A DNA stretch of 64,000 nt. Source: Pleurodeles waltl. Lineage: Eukaryota > Chordata > Amphibia > Caudata > Salamandridae. The position numbers and the translations under genes are program-made. Positions 32,137 through 43,255 of the stretch are shown here, one piece after another. Location of the stretch: positions 1,021,035,066 through 1,021,099,065 of the forward strand of contig NC_090446.1 in assembly GCF_031143425.1 (NCBI RefSeq), written 5' to 3'. A model generated the notes under the pieces. It saw nothing but the letters and a program-made list of their open reading frames with translations. It searched no databases and was not told the origin of the DNA. The stretch's first letter is position 1, and each line of letters starts with the position of its first letter.

Positions 32137-32954
32137 AAAACCCTACATGGACATATGGTAAACTAGTAGGAAAGAATAACAGAAGAATTCATCCTAAACC
32201 GGGGTAATCAATCTACCCGTTAGAAGTGAAACTTACTTTCAGAGTTTATTCAGAGTAATCATAAAAGATAATAATGCGAGAAAACAAACAATCTATTTCC
32301 AACAACAGCTAAAACAAATACATCAATTTATACACAACTACTTAAATTGAAATGACATTGGTCTGCCTGGCTAACGGTATCGTTGCTCTCCAAAGGATTT
32401 AATTCACAGTGTGGTTATCCATTTATATTACGCATAAATCCACAAAACAGTGATGGTTGCTCTTAAGAAGATACATATCTAATTTATAGACGTTATTCCT
32501 TCTAATTTTGAGATAATATGTAGAATAGTCTTTAGTTCCTTAATATTTATTGCAACCTCACAAGATCCTATTGTCGACGCATTTCGGCCCCATCCCTTCT
32601 GGGCCTCATCAGGACCAATTGGAGATAACAATGCCAGTATGCCGATCGGAACCTGGAACGAAGTTCCTTATTCCCCCTTAAGCTCTCCAATATGTAAATT
32701 GCGGTCTATAAGGGCCAGTACTGAGTCTTCGGCGCCATGTGCCGCACAGGAGTCTGTTAGAATGCGGTTCACATACTGCAGTCGAGCCCACGTACAGGCC
32801 CCCCTCCAGAGAGCCCGATATGTAAAGAATCTGCTGCCAATATAAACTCTGAAATTAAGTTTCATGTCTAACGGATGGATTGATTACCCCGGTTTAGGAT
32901 GAATTCTTCTGTTATTCTTTCTTACTAGTTTACCATATGTCCATGTAGGGTTTT
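32137..32954. repeat. Long inverted repeat (arms about 112 bp) around a ribozyme motif
   Basis: Left arm 32137-32248 (AAAACCCTACATGGACATAT...) and right arm 32843-32954 are reverse complements with only about ten differences by eye. The loop is about 594 bases and contains the hammerhead motif at 32568-32620. Inverted and partial terminal repeats are known in Penelope-like elements, which makes that assignment attractive, but no GIY-YIG or Penelope RT frame was recognised nearby. Confidence 0.65.
32568..32620 (-). ncRNA. Hammerhead ribozyme motif (Penelope-type, minimal stem III)
   Basis: On the minus strand the core reads CUGAUGA (32612-32606), then stem II GGCCC (32605-32601) and GGGCC (32590-32586) closing a ten-base loop, then GAAA (32585-32582), a tiny stem III (UGCG, 32581-32578) and the cleavage triplet GUC (32578-32576, its G shared with stem III). 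Stem I forms between GUC (32615-32613) and GAC (32575-32573), with one bulged G and a further AUU/AAU pairing. All conserved core bases are present. Hammerheads with an almost absent stem III are known from the terminal repeats of Penelope-like retroelements. Predicted cut: between 32576 and 32575. Activity is not shown by sequence alone. Confidence 0.8.
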
Positions 32955-34138
32955 CCGTTTACCCAGGTCTAGTAGGGTTATGTGGGTAGACATCTGTGAG
33001 TACGAATCACTCGCTATGAAAAGTCAGACTCAGGGTGAGCTATTTTTAGGGCCCACTGGGCCGTTCTGGCGGGAGTGCTCCAGCTAACAAAGAAAAGGTG
33101 TTCTGTTCTTTCTGAAAGTGAATGAGCAATAAACATGCCTTTAAATCTTGTTTTTACCTTGTCACATTTGCTGTGCATTCAGACATAAAGGCCAACTGTC
33201 AGCTTATGGCTTCTTACAAACTTATTTTATCCTGGTGATTGCTGTTCACATTTCTTTACCTGACTACAAACTTAGAGGATTTTGTAAAGAGAACTGACTT
33301 CCAATCATGCTGGGGCACAGGAAGTATGAAACGAAAGGGTGTCATTTTTTTTCCCCTAACACATTTAACTGGCTTGTAAATGAACAGTCCAAATATTTCA
33401 AAATATATCAGCAGTTTTAAGTGTGATGGAGTCAAAGATTGTAATATAATAAAAAACAATCAGAACAATTTACTTGGTGATGTGCAATTGTGATTAATAC
33501 TTGCTGAAACCTCATTACCAAGCATTATCATTTGTACACTCTATAGCTTTGTCAGTAACAATGCAGGTCAGTGGGAACTTTTGTGGCCACTTCATTGGAA
33601 AATCTGCTGGCTGTAAATGACTGTGTGCTACCATATCACATTTTAGTAATGTATTTATTACAAGTGAGAGTCTTTAAAATATGAACTGAGAAACATTCCT
33701 GCACCCTCCTGGATGACGATGCAGTTAGCAAACTAAGAGGCAAGTCAGTGGTCATGTGCACCCTATACGTGGGTTGGATTCTTTTTGTACATGGAGCAAA
33801 ACGTTAGCTTATTAAAAAAAACACAAAAAAAACAACCAAGTGTTTTGTACAGCAGACACGCTGAACTCGCATATTTGATGGTGCTCTCATATGTGATAAT
33901 GGAGAAAAGGGTGGCTCTGTGAAATAAAATATTTGCCCAGGATCTCACAATTGGAGACCAGTTTATGGCTCAAGGGTATTACAGCTAGGTCGATTAGACT
34001 ATTCCTGTTCCTAGATCTGAAAAGTCCGGTAACATTCTAATGATTTTTCAAGGCCTGTGGTGTTTCTCTAGGGGCCACCTTTCATACAGTGAAGATAGCT
34101 TCTGGGTGCTAGTAATTGTAGAAAAAGTCACTTAGCTT
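32955..34138. other. Unassigned sequence
   Basis: About 1.2 kb of A/T-rich sequence. A 15-base word CACTCGCTATGAAAA occurs at about 33006 and also beside the left arm of the inverted repeat at about 32126. No gene or repeat end was recognised. Confidence 0.4.
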
Positions 34139-34553
34139 CGGTAACGCCTTATCTGGAAGAGACATATTCTACTTGAAGAACCTTACCTGTGAATTTCCGC
34201 CAAGTGTCAAACATGCAAGAAGGCGGAGAGTGGACAGGTTCGGGTTCAGAATCCTCCCTGCTGTTGTGACAGAAGATCCTCCCCATGGGGCAGTCTCCTT
34301 GGAGGATCGATGGCCATGCTCAATAGCTTGGGATACCAGACTCTTTGTGCCCAGTCCGGAGCCAAAAGGATTACTTAGGCCTGGTCGTTTTTGATCTTCT
34401 CCAGAACTCTGGTCAGAATTGATATGGGTGGAAAAGTGTACAGGAGGCCTGAGTTCCACTCAAGACTAAAAGCATCACCAAGCGAGTGCCCTCTTGGAAA
34501 CTCCAAAGTGCAAAACTGCTAACATTGCGGATTCTCTGCAGAGGCGAACAGAT

Positions 34554-36019
34554 CTAATCAAGGATCTCCCCACTGCTGACAAAGACCTTAAACACCCTTG
34601 AACACAACCTAAGTGAAAGTGTTTTATGTGATGAAAATGTGCAAACGTCTGGATGGAGACGCCATTCTGGATCTGGTAGACATTTTCGGTTGAGATTGTC
34701 CGCTCCGATGTTCAGAGGACCCGCCAGATGTTGAACCATCAGGGAAATGCCATGATTTTCCAGCCACGTCTAGAGGTGCAGAACCTCTTGACAAAGGGTC
34801 CATGACCTCACTCCACCCTGCTTGTTGCAGTACCACATGGCGGTGGTGTTGTCTGTGAACTGCTACACCATCTTCCCCTTGACAGGGGGAAGAATTGTCT
34901 TCAATGCTAGTAGGACCGCACAAAGTGCCAACGGGCTGATGAGGATCACAGACTCCGCAGGAGACTAGATGCCTCTGATCTCAACCTCTCCCAGACAGCT
35001 GCCCCATTCCAGGAGCGATGCACCTGTCACTACTTTCAGATCTGGTTGGGGGAAGAGAGAGGGATCTCCCTCTGGCCCAATCGCGGTTTGTTAACAACAC
35101 TGCAGGTCTTGCACATTTTCCTCTGGGATCTGGACCTTGTCGGAGAGATTCCCCTGATGCTGCGCCCAGTGGAACTTTAGGACCCACTGCAGAGCCTGCA
35201 TATGCCATCTCGCATGCGCCACCAACAGGATGTAGGAGGCCACAAGGCTCAGGAGCCTCAGGGTCAGTCTCACAAAAATCTAGGACAGAGGCTGAAACAT
35301 TAATATCATAGCCTGAATATCCTGGACTCGCCCCTCGGGAAGATAAGCCTGAAACTGCACTGCTTCCAGAACAGCTCAGATGAAAGGGATCATCTGAGAG
35401 GGAGTAAGGTGTGACTTCAGCATGTTTATAGTGAACCCCAGCAAATTCAGGAAGTCCTCAGTATTCTGGAGGTGGGAAACTACAGTCTTGAACAGCCACT
35501 CGTCGAGATAGGGGAAGACAGAAACCCCTGATCTGCGCAGATGAGCTGCGACCACCGCCATCACCTTGGTGAACACCTCAGGGGCACTGGTAAAGTTAAA
35601 GGGGAGCACAGTGAACTGAAAGTGCTTGTGGCCTACTGTGAATCGCAAGTAATGTCTGTGGGCAGGCAGGATGGGAATATAAAAGTAAGCGCCCACAATT
35701 CCAAAGATATCCTGCAGTCTACTGCGTCCAGGGCAGATGCAACCTGAGCCAAAGTGAGCATTTTGAACTTCTCCTTCTTAAGAAAGAGATTGAGGGGCCA
35801 ACAAATTACGATAGGGCGGAGGCCCTTGTCCTTTTTAGGCACAAGATAGTGGCGGAATAACAACCACAACCTACTTCTGGCACAGGAACCCTTTCTATGA
35901 CTCCCTTGGGCAAGAAAGCTGTAACTTCCTCTCGGAGAAGTGTCAAATGATACTCCATCATTCGATCGTACGACGGTGGCATGGATGGAGGGGTAGTCTA
36001 AAAGGGAAAGGATTAGCAC
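34554..36019 (-). pseudogene. DIRS reverse transcriptase/RNase H relic, copy B
   Basis: RT motifs in broken frames: HYLVPKKDKGLRPIV, EKFKMLTLAQVASALDAVD (36019-35633), then FTVGHKHFQFTVLPFNFTSA and VFTKVMAVVAAHLRRSG with the catalytic box FPYLDEWLF (35696-35376), where the second Asp of YLDD is Glu. RNase H pieces include HLAGPLNIGADNLNRKCLPD (34739-34554). The catalytic change and the frameshifts make it inactive. Confidence 0.82.
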
Positions 36020-36133
36020 CTTTGGCCTATCTTCAAACCCACCTGTCTGACGTGATGGACTGCCAGCGGAGCAACAGATAGCGGATCCTGCCTCTGACCG
36101 GTCCCGGGTGGGGAAGTGTCAGACTAGGACAGG

Positions 36134-37162
36134 TTAGTGGAAGCTGCAGGGTGGGAGGATTTTCTGGCCAGACCGTTGGCTACTTGATACACATGAACGT
36201 GAATCCCACGACCCGGCCACGCAGAGGCTGGGCAGCATGGGCAGGCTGGATGGGAACTGACATAGTTGAGGACCCCTTCCGTAGCCACAAAATGGGGCAA
36301 AAAGCAGACTGAAGGGGGCTGAAGGGATGCAGAGAGTCACAAGGACCTGGCCGTGCCACAAGAACGCTTGAAGCGCTCGAGGGCCAGGTCTGCTTTTCTG
36401 CAGTGAGTCAGTCGTGTCCAGTTCACATCGGATTGCGAACTTTTCACTGTCTCTTCCATCAGCAACTGCTTGGGAAAGTACAGCATGGGCCCCCTTCAAG
36501 TCCTGTGGCAGCACTTGCGCAACTGTATCCCACAGTATGTGGGAATAATGGCCCAAAATGCAAGCGGTGTTCATGGACCACAAAGCCAGGCTGGTGGAAG
36601 AAAACATCTTCTTCCCAAGTGCTTCCAGCCTCTTGGATGGCCTATCTGGGGTTGCGGAAGGGAACACGCCCAGAGAAGTGGAGGCTTGGATAACCAAGCT
36701 CTCAGGGGTGAGGTGCTGCATCAGAAAACCTGGGTCAACAGGTGCAGTGTTTTGGGTGCGGGCAAATGACCTTATCACGTGAACACCTGTGCTGGGTTTG
36801 GACCAAGTACCCAGAAGGACGCCCGTAAAGGCTTGATTAAAGGGGATCGGGGGTTCAGAGGATGAAGCCCCAGGCTGAAGCATCTTAGTCAGGAGGTTAG
36901 TCCTGATTGGTACCGAAGGCAGCTGAAGGTCCAAGCCCTCAGCTTTTCTCTGCACCACCACTGAATATGAAGCTGCCTCCTCTGTAGCCATGGTAGGGGG
37001 AGAGAACATGCCAGTATATTGGGAGGTATCCAGTCCACTGGTTTCACCCAGGTCGGTGTGCCAGTACATTGGGTCTTGGGGCTGGTATTCTAAAGGGTCC
37101 AACGACCCCTCCCCTTTCTCACCATAATCTAGCACATAATAATAAGGCTCAGGATTCAACAT
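36134..37162 (-). pseudogene. gag: DIRS gag (ORF1), longest relic in the window
   Basis: 342 codons open from ATG 37162. An acidic, Pro/Tyr-rich start (YYYVLDYGEKGEGSLDPLEY) is followed by helical blocks PIPFNQAFTGVLLGTWSKP, MFSSTSLALWSMNTACILGH and YSHILWDTVAQVLPQDLKGA, then a less ordered C-terminus (about residues 245-342) that looks frameshifted relative to related copies; the expected GYGRG motif appears at about residue 297. Further 5' pieces in other frames continue to about 37900. The helical blocks are shared with 22159-22693 and 42839-43255. In active DIRS elements this is the particle protein. The frame length suggests this copy is less decayed than the others, but its 5' part is split. 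Confidence 0.72.
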
Positions 37163-38215
37163 AGGGGTAAGGCCCCTGCCGGCACCAGAGTATGTGTCAT
37201 ATGATTCCCATCCGGCTCTGTGTTGAAGTCAGCAATGAGGATGGGGATGCCGTTCCGGGAAGTTGAAGTTTGACGACCGGTGCCGATTTAGATCAATGAA
37301 TCGATCCCCGGATGCTCCCCCATTCAGCTGAAGCTGTAGCTGCAGGTGTGGAACCCGAAGGCGCCCCTTCTGACTCCGTGGGGCCTGAAGGCACACCAGT
37401 TGCGTCAGTCTGCCCAAAAATGAGGTGCATGGCATCATAAAATTCTTAGAGTTGGGTCTGGTTCGCTTTGACTTCTGAAAACTCGGTGAAGTGCGAAGTC
37501 GGCCCAGATGGAGGCTGCGCACATGGATTTCTCAATCGACAACGCTCCCTTGTCTCATTCGCCGACGGTCGAGGTGAAGTCGAAGAATGATTAACCTTCT
37601 TCAAGTTCTTCTTATGCCTCAACATGCTCCGGGACTGATCCAAAGACCTTCTTCTCGACCGAGACTGGGACTTCTGCAGAGCCGAGCGCCAGGCCATCAG
37701 CTTCAGGCACCGCTCCCTCAACACCTTCGGATTGATGGATCGGCACTCGAAGCACGACTTCAGATTGTGGTCGCACTCCAGGCATCAAATGCACATGAGG
37801 TGTGGATCTGTCATGGACTTCGCCAGATGGCAGGATCCACAGGGCTTGATCCCGGTTTTACACAAATACATCCCTTGATGCACCAGGAGTAGAAACACTC
37901 ATAAAAGCTTATACAAAAGTTGAAAAAAGACAAGTCAAAAAGGGACTGAGGTGTAACTCTTTCTTTGGATTAGCGCTCAGCTGGCACGGAAAGAAAATAT
38001 CTGAAGTCAGTATACTGAGTGGTGTCTACATAGGACCCACAATTTCAAATCCGGCACGAGTGATGCCAACAACGGAGCCAATCAACACCACCTAACAGCG
38101 CACAGGGGTATTGCTCAAGAAAAACTCCTGAGCCAGACTGATGCCTGGGGGGAATTCTAAGGTAAGGAATCTGCAACAAGATGTATCTATCAGATTGTCC
38201 GGCAAGTGGAATCCA

Positions 38216-38759
38216 TGGTATCCAGTCTGGTGCATGTAACATTCTTGGTAGCGTCCTGCAGTCATATATCATGTCAGCCTGAGACACCATAGGATGCTCC
38301 AACACAGCGGGCATGTTCTTGCTGACCATATCCCATGGGGCATGTTGGCCACATTGCATAGGGCATGGGTCAATCGGTTCAACTGAAAGACTGCATTTAT
38401 GAATCACAGTACCAAGCTGGCAAAGCAAAACAGGTTTACCAAATGTGTCACCCCTTTTAGATTCTCTGCCCAGGGGATTAGTTGGAAATGAGCTATGTTC
38501 ACCTTACTGTTCAAGGGCTGGAGTTAGGCGCTTGATGAGAAAATCAGGATCACCAGCTGCCGGTCTATCAACTCTGCCCACCTTCCTGGTTATGGTGAGA
38601 TACGGGACATTGTTTTGAGGTGACAGTCATTAGAGTATCTGTGAGAGTACAGCTGAACGGGAGAAAATTATCAGATGTTTGGCCTAGGTTGCAGCAATTT
38701 CATAAAAATATTAATCTCATTAAGGGCAGCTGGAGAACAAGTTACTTCCCTCTGGTAAT
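38216..38759. other. Spacer between two DIRS copies
   Basis: About 540 bases between the right end of copy B and the left end of copy C. A minus-strand frame extends from 38428 into copy B, but I could not assign it. Confidence 0.35.
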
Positions 38760-38889
38760 GAGTTTTCTGACAGAGACTCTAACCATAGATTCCACACATT
38801 AGAATATTCCCCAGGCGTCAGACTTGATCCGGAATATCTTGAGCAGTACCTCTGTGAGCTAGTAGGTTGTGTAATTTGACTCCATGTTA

Positions 38890-40340
38890 GTGTCAGATGT
38901 CTTATCTTATGTGAATTTGTAAAGCGCATAGCTACCCGAAGGCTACCTAGAGCACTGTGAGAGTAAGCATTATTCTAGCCTATTAATGTGTGGAGGAATT
39001 TGTTGGTATAGAGCTAAGTTTTAAGGAGCTTTCTGTATTTGGGTTCATTAGGTTCAGTTCTCAAGCCGATAGGCATGGAATTCCACATAGGGATATGTAA
39101 GAGTACCTTCCTCCCCCACTAGATTTTTGCAAGTGAGGGACCTTTAGAAGACCAATGTTGGAGAACCTTAAAGTCCTATTGGAGGTGTGGGAAGTAAAAA
39201 AAAGCCCTAATCATATTGGTTCCCCTTTAATTAATTGCCCTGTGAGTTAAGTGTTATGAGTTGTATTCTTTTTGCCACTGGTAGCCAGAGCAAGGAGACC
39301 AAGGTATTTCTGGCTGATGAGCATTTGGGTAACTTCAATATTGTTCTGCCGTGGCATTTTGGACCACTTGACGTCTTTGTAAGACTGATTTGGGTGGGCC
39401 TAGATAGTCCAAGCACAACAGCCTACGGTTATCTTAGAAAGATTAGGTCATAAGTCCAGAATTTTAAGCAAGGTTCTCAGCAAGACGAAGTATGTATAAG
39501 TCAGTTTTTTTTGCTTGTGCTTCCACTGACAGGGGGCTGTCAAGTCATTTTCCTGGACTATTTATTGGAGATGGTTGCACTGGCGGGATCCCTAGTCTGT
39601 CTGTCCAGCCTAATGTAGTAAGTGGAGATACATTTCTCCCTACTAAGGTCAGCTCCGTTTTGTCTCCTTTAAGTTTCAGTGAACAGCTTGCCATCCACCG
39701 GGCCACATTCTTGAGACAGGGCCCTCGCTAATGCTGAGAGCCATCAATAGAAGCTAAAGAGATTACCATCTGCGTGTTGTCAGCATAGGATACAATGACA
39801 CTCCAAATTCTTTGACAATGGAGGCTAGCGGTCGAACACAGATATTAAAAAGAGCGGGGGTAAGTGCAGACCCCACATTTTAAAGGGAGCACCTCCAAAA
39901 ATCACAGGGGCTCCAAGATCTGAAAAGATAATATTTTTTAAAAAAGGATAGGAGCCATTTTATGGCATCATTCTTTACACCTATTTCCCTCAACCTGAGT
40001 GCCAAGGTGTCATGGTCAACCATGTCAAACGCTGCACTCAAATCAAGGAGAATGATAGCTGCCATTCCACCCATGTCAAGAATTTGTTTTACCTCCTCCG
40101 CTACCAACAGCATGGCTTATTCCGAGCTGTGTTTAGGACAGAATCCATTCTGGGTAGGATCGAGGAGAGAATTTTCCTCCTTGGACGGATGAGGTGGAGC
40201 ACAGAATACAGGCAGAGTGATGCTATAGCAAATGTGAAAAGGTGTGACCATTTTCAAAGGGAAAGAGGCACATGTTTGAAAGACAAGTCTGTCAGGGAAG
40301 AAGTTGATGTACCAACGCTGGACAGGCAAAGCCTAAGACT
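38890..40340 (-). pseudogene. LINE (CR1/L2-like) reverse transcriptase relic nested in DIRS copy C
   Basis: The 40113-39880 frame contains AAIILLDLSAAFDMVDHDTL, the first catalytic block of CR1/L2-type RT, followed by IKWLLSFFKKYY. Lower down, in another frame, LTPALFNICVRPLASIV leads to YADNTQ (minus strand, 39787-39770), where the YADD box has lost its second Asp. The C-terminal SLLWLPVAKRIQLITL block (39416-39231) is also typical. Frameshifts separate the parts. The LINE is flanked by DIRS sequence on both sides, so it probably inserted into copy C. Confidence 0.8.
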
Positions 40341-41199
40341 CACTGACCTGCCTGGTTGATGTGATGACCACCAGGAATGCTGTTTACAGAGTCAAGAGCC
40401 TCAGAGAGCATCTATACAGGTGCTCAAAACACAAGAAAAGTAAGGGCCAAATTAAGGTGCTATTGGGGCATCACAAAATAAGCAGGTGGGAACAAATGTT
40501 TTCAACCTTTCAACAAAACAGGCTACCTAAATAATGAGGGTCGCTCCAGCAGCCACAATTAAGCCAATATGGATGACAAATAATCTTTAATGGTGCCCAG
40601 AATAAGGCCTTGCTGGCCTAAAGGAAGACCGAAATACAAAATCTCAGCAATAGGTGCAGAAAAGGGGTCCAAATGGTGTGAAGAACACTAAAATACAAAC
40701 TTATCCCAATGGCAAGTTTAGACGGGTAGACAATTTTAGCAAAAGAATGCCTGGCTGCCCAGATGACATCTCAAACTTTGGGAGGAAGATCAAAAACTCT
40801 CAATTGTCATTGCTCAATCTCCATGCATAAAGGTACAGCATGTGCACAGGTTTGGGTATAGGACCCTGCCCTGACGTTGCAACAGGAGATCCTCCTGAAG
40901 GAGCAGCCTAATTGGAGGATAGACACTCATGCACAGGAGTTCTGGAGACAATTTGGAGACATTAGAATGATTTGGGTCCGGTCGGTCCTGATCTTCGTGC
41001 GTACAGGAGTCATGAGTTTCACTCGAGGCGGAACACTTCTTCGAGCGCAAGTCACTTTGAAAACTCCTACGTGCAGAAGTACTGGTATTGCAGAGGTGGC
41101 AAATAGATCTAATCAAGCTTCTCCCTAGTCTCTGAAGATACCTTGCACCACCTCCGGAGGTAGATACTATTTGTGGGCTGCAAAACATTGCCAGCTGAG

Positions 41200-42450
41200 T
41201 TGGTCTGCCCTAACATTCAGAGATTTCACCAGATATTGTACAATGAGGAAAATGACCTGATGTTCTTTCCATGTCCAGTGGTGCAGAGCCCCCTGCCACA
41301 GGGTCTATGACCCCATCCGAACTTGTTTGTTGCAGTATCACATGGCAATAGTGGTGATTGAACACTGTAACCAGCCTTCCTTTGAGGGATGGAAGGAAGG
41401 AATTCAATGCCAAGCAAATAGCTCCCAACTCCAACAGGTTGATGCAGAGCTGGGTTCCACCAGAGACCAGAGTCCCCTGAACTCCCTCTCTCACATATGG
41501 CCGCCCCAACCCAGGAGTGATGAATCTGTCACCACTGTGAGCTATGGGTGGGGAAGGCAGAGGGGTCTACCACTGACCCAATCATGGTTTGTCAGTATGC
41601 AGATCTTCTGCAGCACCATCCAATATCTGGACGCTGTCATAAAGATTTTCTTGATGCTTCCCATCATCCTTTGGATGACTTCAGTTTCCAGTGCAGAGAC
41701 GGAATATGCCATTTGGCATATTGTACCAGCTAGATGCAGGAACCAATATAACCCAGCAGCCTCGCAGTCATGCTCACCCAAATCCAGGATAGAGACTGAA
41801 ACATCAGAATCATAGCCTCAATATCCTGGAATAGCCTCTACGGAGGATAGGTGCAGAGCTGTACTGTCTAAAATGGCTCAGATGAAAGGAAGTGTATGAG
41901 ATGGAGTCAGGTGTTACTTAGGCATGTCAATAGTGACCCCCAGCAACTGCAGGTTTACAGTAGTCTGATAACTGCCTGGGACAAGCCCCTCTTCAAAAGC
42001 CAGTCCTCGAGGAAGGGGAAGACTAGAACACCTTACCTCCACAGATGGGCTGCAACAACCACTATCACTTTTGTGAACACCGAGGAGCACTGGTGAGGTT
42101 AAAGGTGAGCATATTGAACTATAAATGCTTGTGTGCCACCGTCAACTGCAGGCTACACCTGTGGTCTGGCAACAAGGGGATGTGGAAAAATACTGCCTGC
42201 AGGTTCAGTGCTACCATCTAGTCTCCAGGGCAGAGAGAACCTGAGCCAGTGTGAGTATCTTGAATTACAGGAAGTCGTTAAGAGGGCGCAGATTTTGCAC
42301 AGGGCGGAGGCCACTGACCTTTTTGCAATCAGGAACTGGTGGGAATAACAACCATGCTCTACTTATGGTGGAGCCAGGCACCCTCTTGATTGATCCTTTG
42401 GTCAAAAGAGCCTGCACTTTCTGACGGAGTAAGGAAAGATGCCCCCCGTC
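41200..42450 (-). pseudogene. DIRS reverse transcriptase/RNase H relic, copy C
   Basis: Assigned mainly by base-level similarity to copy B: 42295-42440 aligns with 35815-35935 (shared AGGGCGGAGGCC, CTGACC/TTGTCCTTTTT, GGAATAACAACCA and a stretch ending CTGCACTTTC versus CTGTAACTTC). RNase H-like remnants occur at 41509-41210 (CINLLELGAICLALNSFLPS). Frames are heavily broken and I could not find an intact catalytic box. Confidence 0.6.
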
Positions 42451-42759
42451 AGCTGTTCAAGGGATGGTGGAAGAGGCTATGGTGTTTCCACAAATGTCAA
42501 GGCATAACCTTTCTGCACAATCTGAAGCACCTATTTGTCTGTCGAATATTGGGGCAGATAGTTCCTGATTCTCCTGCCAACAGGGTGGTTGTGCTGGATG
42601 GAGGGCAAGCTAAAGGGACTTGAAGGCTGGGGCAGCTGGAAGGGCGGGGAACTGCACAGCACGCTGGGACTGGCTCCTGAGACCTTTTTGGGCTTTGCAG
42701 TCCCGTCCTCAAAAGGACCGAGTATGCTGTTGGACTGTGTATGTCATTGAAGGGCATGT

Positions 42760-43255
42760 TGATCAGCAAGGACTGTACATAACCCTAATAATCCAGTGGA
42801 CTGTAACATGAAACAGCACCACCGTAGAAGCCACAGCTCTAACCAATGGCGAAATCTGCAGCAACCCTGCCATCCACCAAAGACTGGCTGATGATTGTGC
42901 AGCCTTCCTCAGGCAGTATTGGAAACAGCTGTGCAACCGAATTCCACAGTGCATGGGAATATCGGTCTAAGAGCATGCAGTGTTTAGTGACTGCAGAGCA
43001 AGGCTGGTTGAAAGAAAGATGTATTGAAGGCACTCCAGAGGTAGTTGGTCGCCCAAAGGCGGCATGTATGGCATCATAAAATTCGGACTCAGGGGGCATT
43101 GCTCTGCTGCTGAGAAACTTGGGGAAACTTGGGCTTGACGTCCGCTCCACAGGTGGAGTGTAGGAGTGTGGCATGGAAACACAATGTTGAGAAGGAGAAG
43201 CCAAGAGCAAATATGACTTCTTCTTGTGCTCTTTGGACATACTCGACTTTGACAA
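42760..43255 (-). pseudogene. DIRS gag relic, copy C
   Basis: 138-codon frame (43255-42839) with a basic start (SMSKEHKKKSYLL), PESEFYDAIHAAFGRPTTSG and RYSHALWNSVAQLFPILPEE; the last block matches YSHILWDTVAQVLPQ of copy B. It is truncated relative to copy B. Confidence 0.68.

Larger units (their letters stand above)
34139..38215 (-). mobile_element. DIRS-type retrotransposon relic B
   Basis: Both ends are visible: left TATCTGGAAGAGACATATTC (about 34150) with CTTACCTGTGAATTTCCGCC, and right GGGGGGAATTCTAAGGTAAG with ATGTATCTATCAGATTGTC (about 38150-38210); these are inverted relative to each other. From the left end the sequence passes straight into RNase H/RT, so the recombinase and methylase part is deleted. 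RT and gag follow in the expected order on the minus strand. Confidence 0.8.

Noticed and set aside
32568..32620. Alternative reading of the ribozyme region as a simple GGCCC inverted repeat
   Set aside because: The invariant CUGAUGA, GAAA and GUC bases around the stem are all in the right order and spacing, which a chance hairpin would not give.
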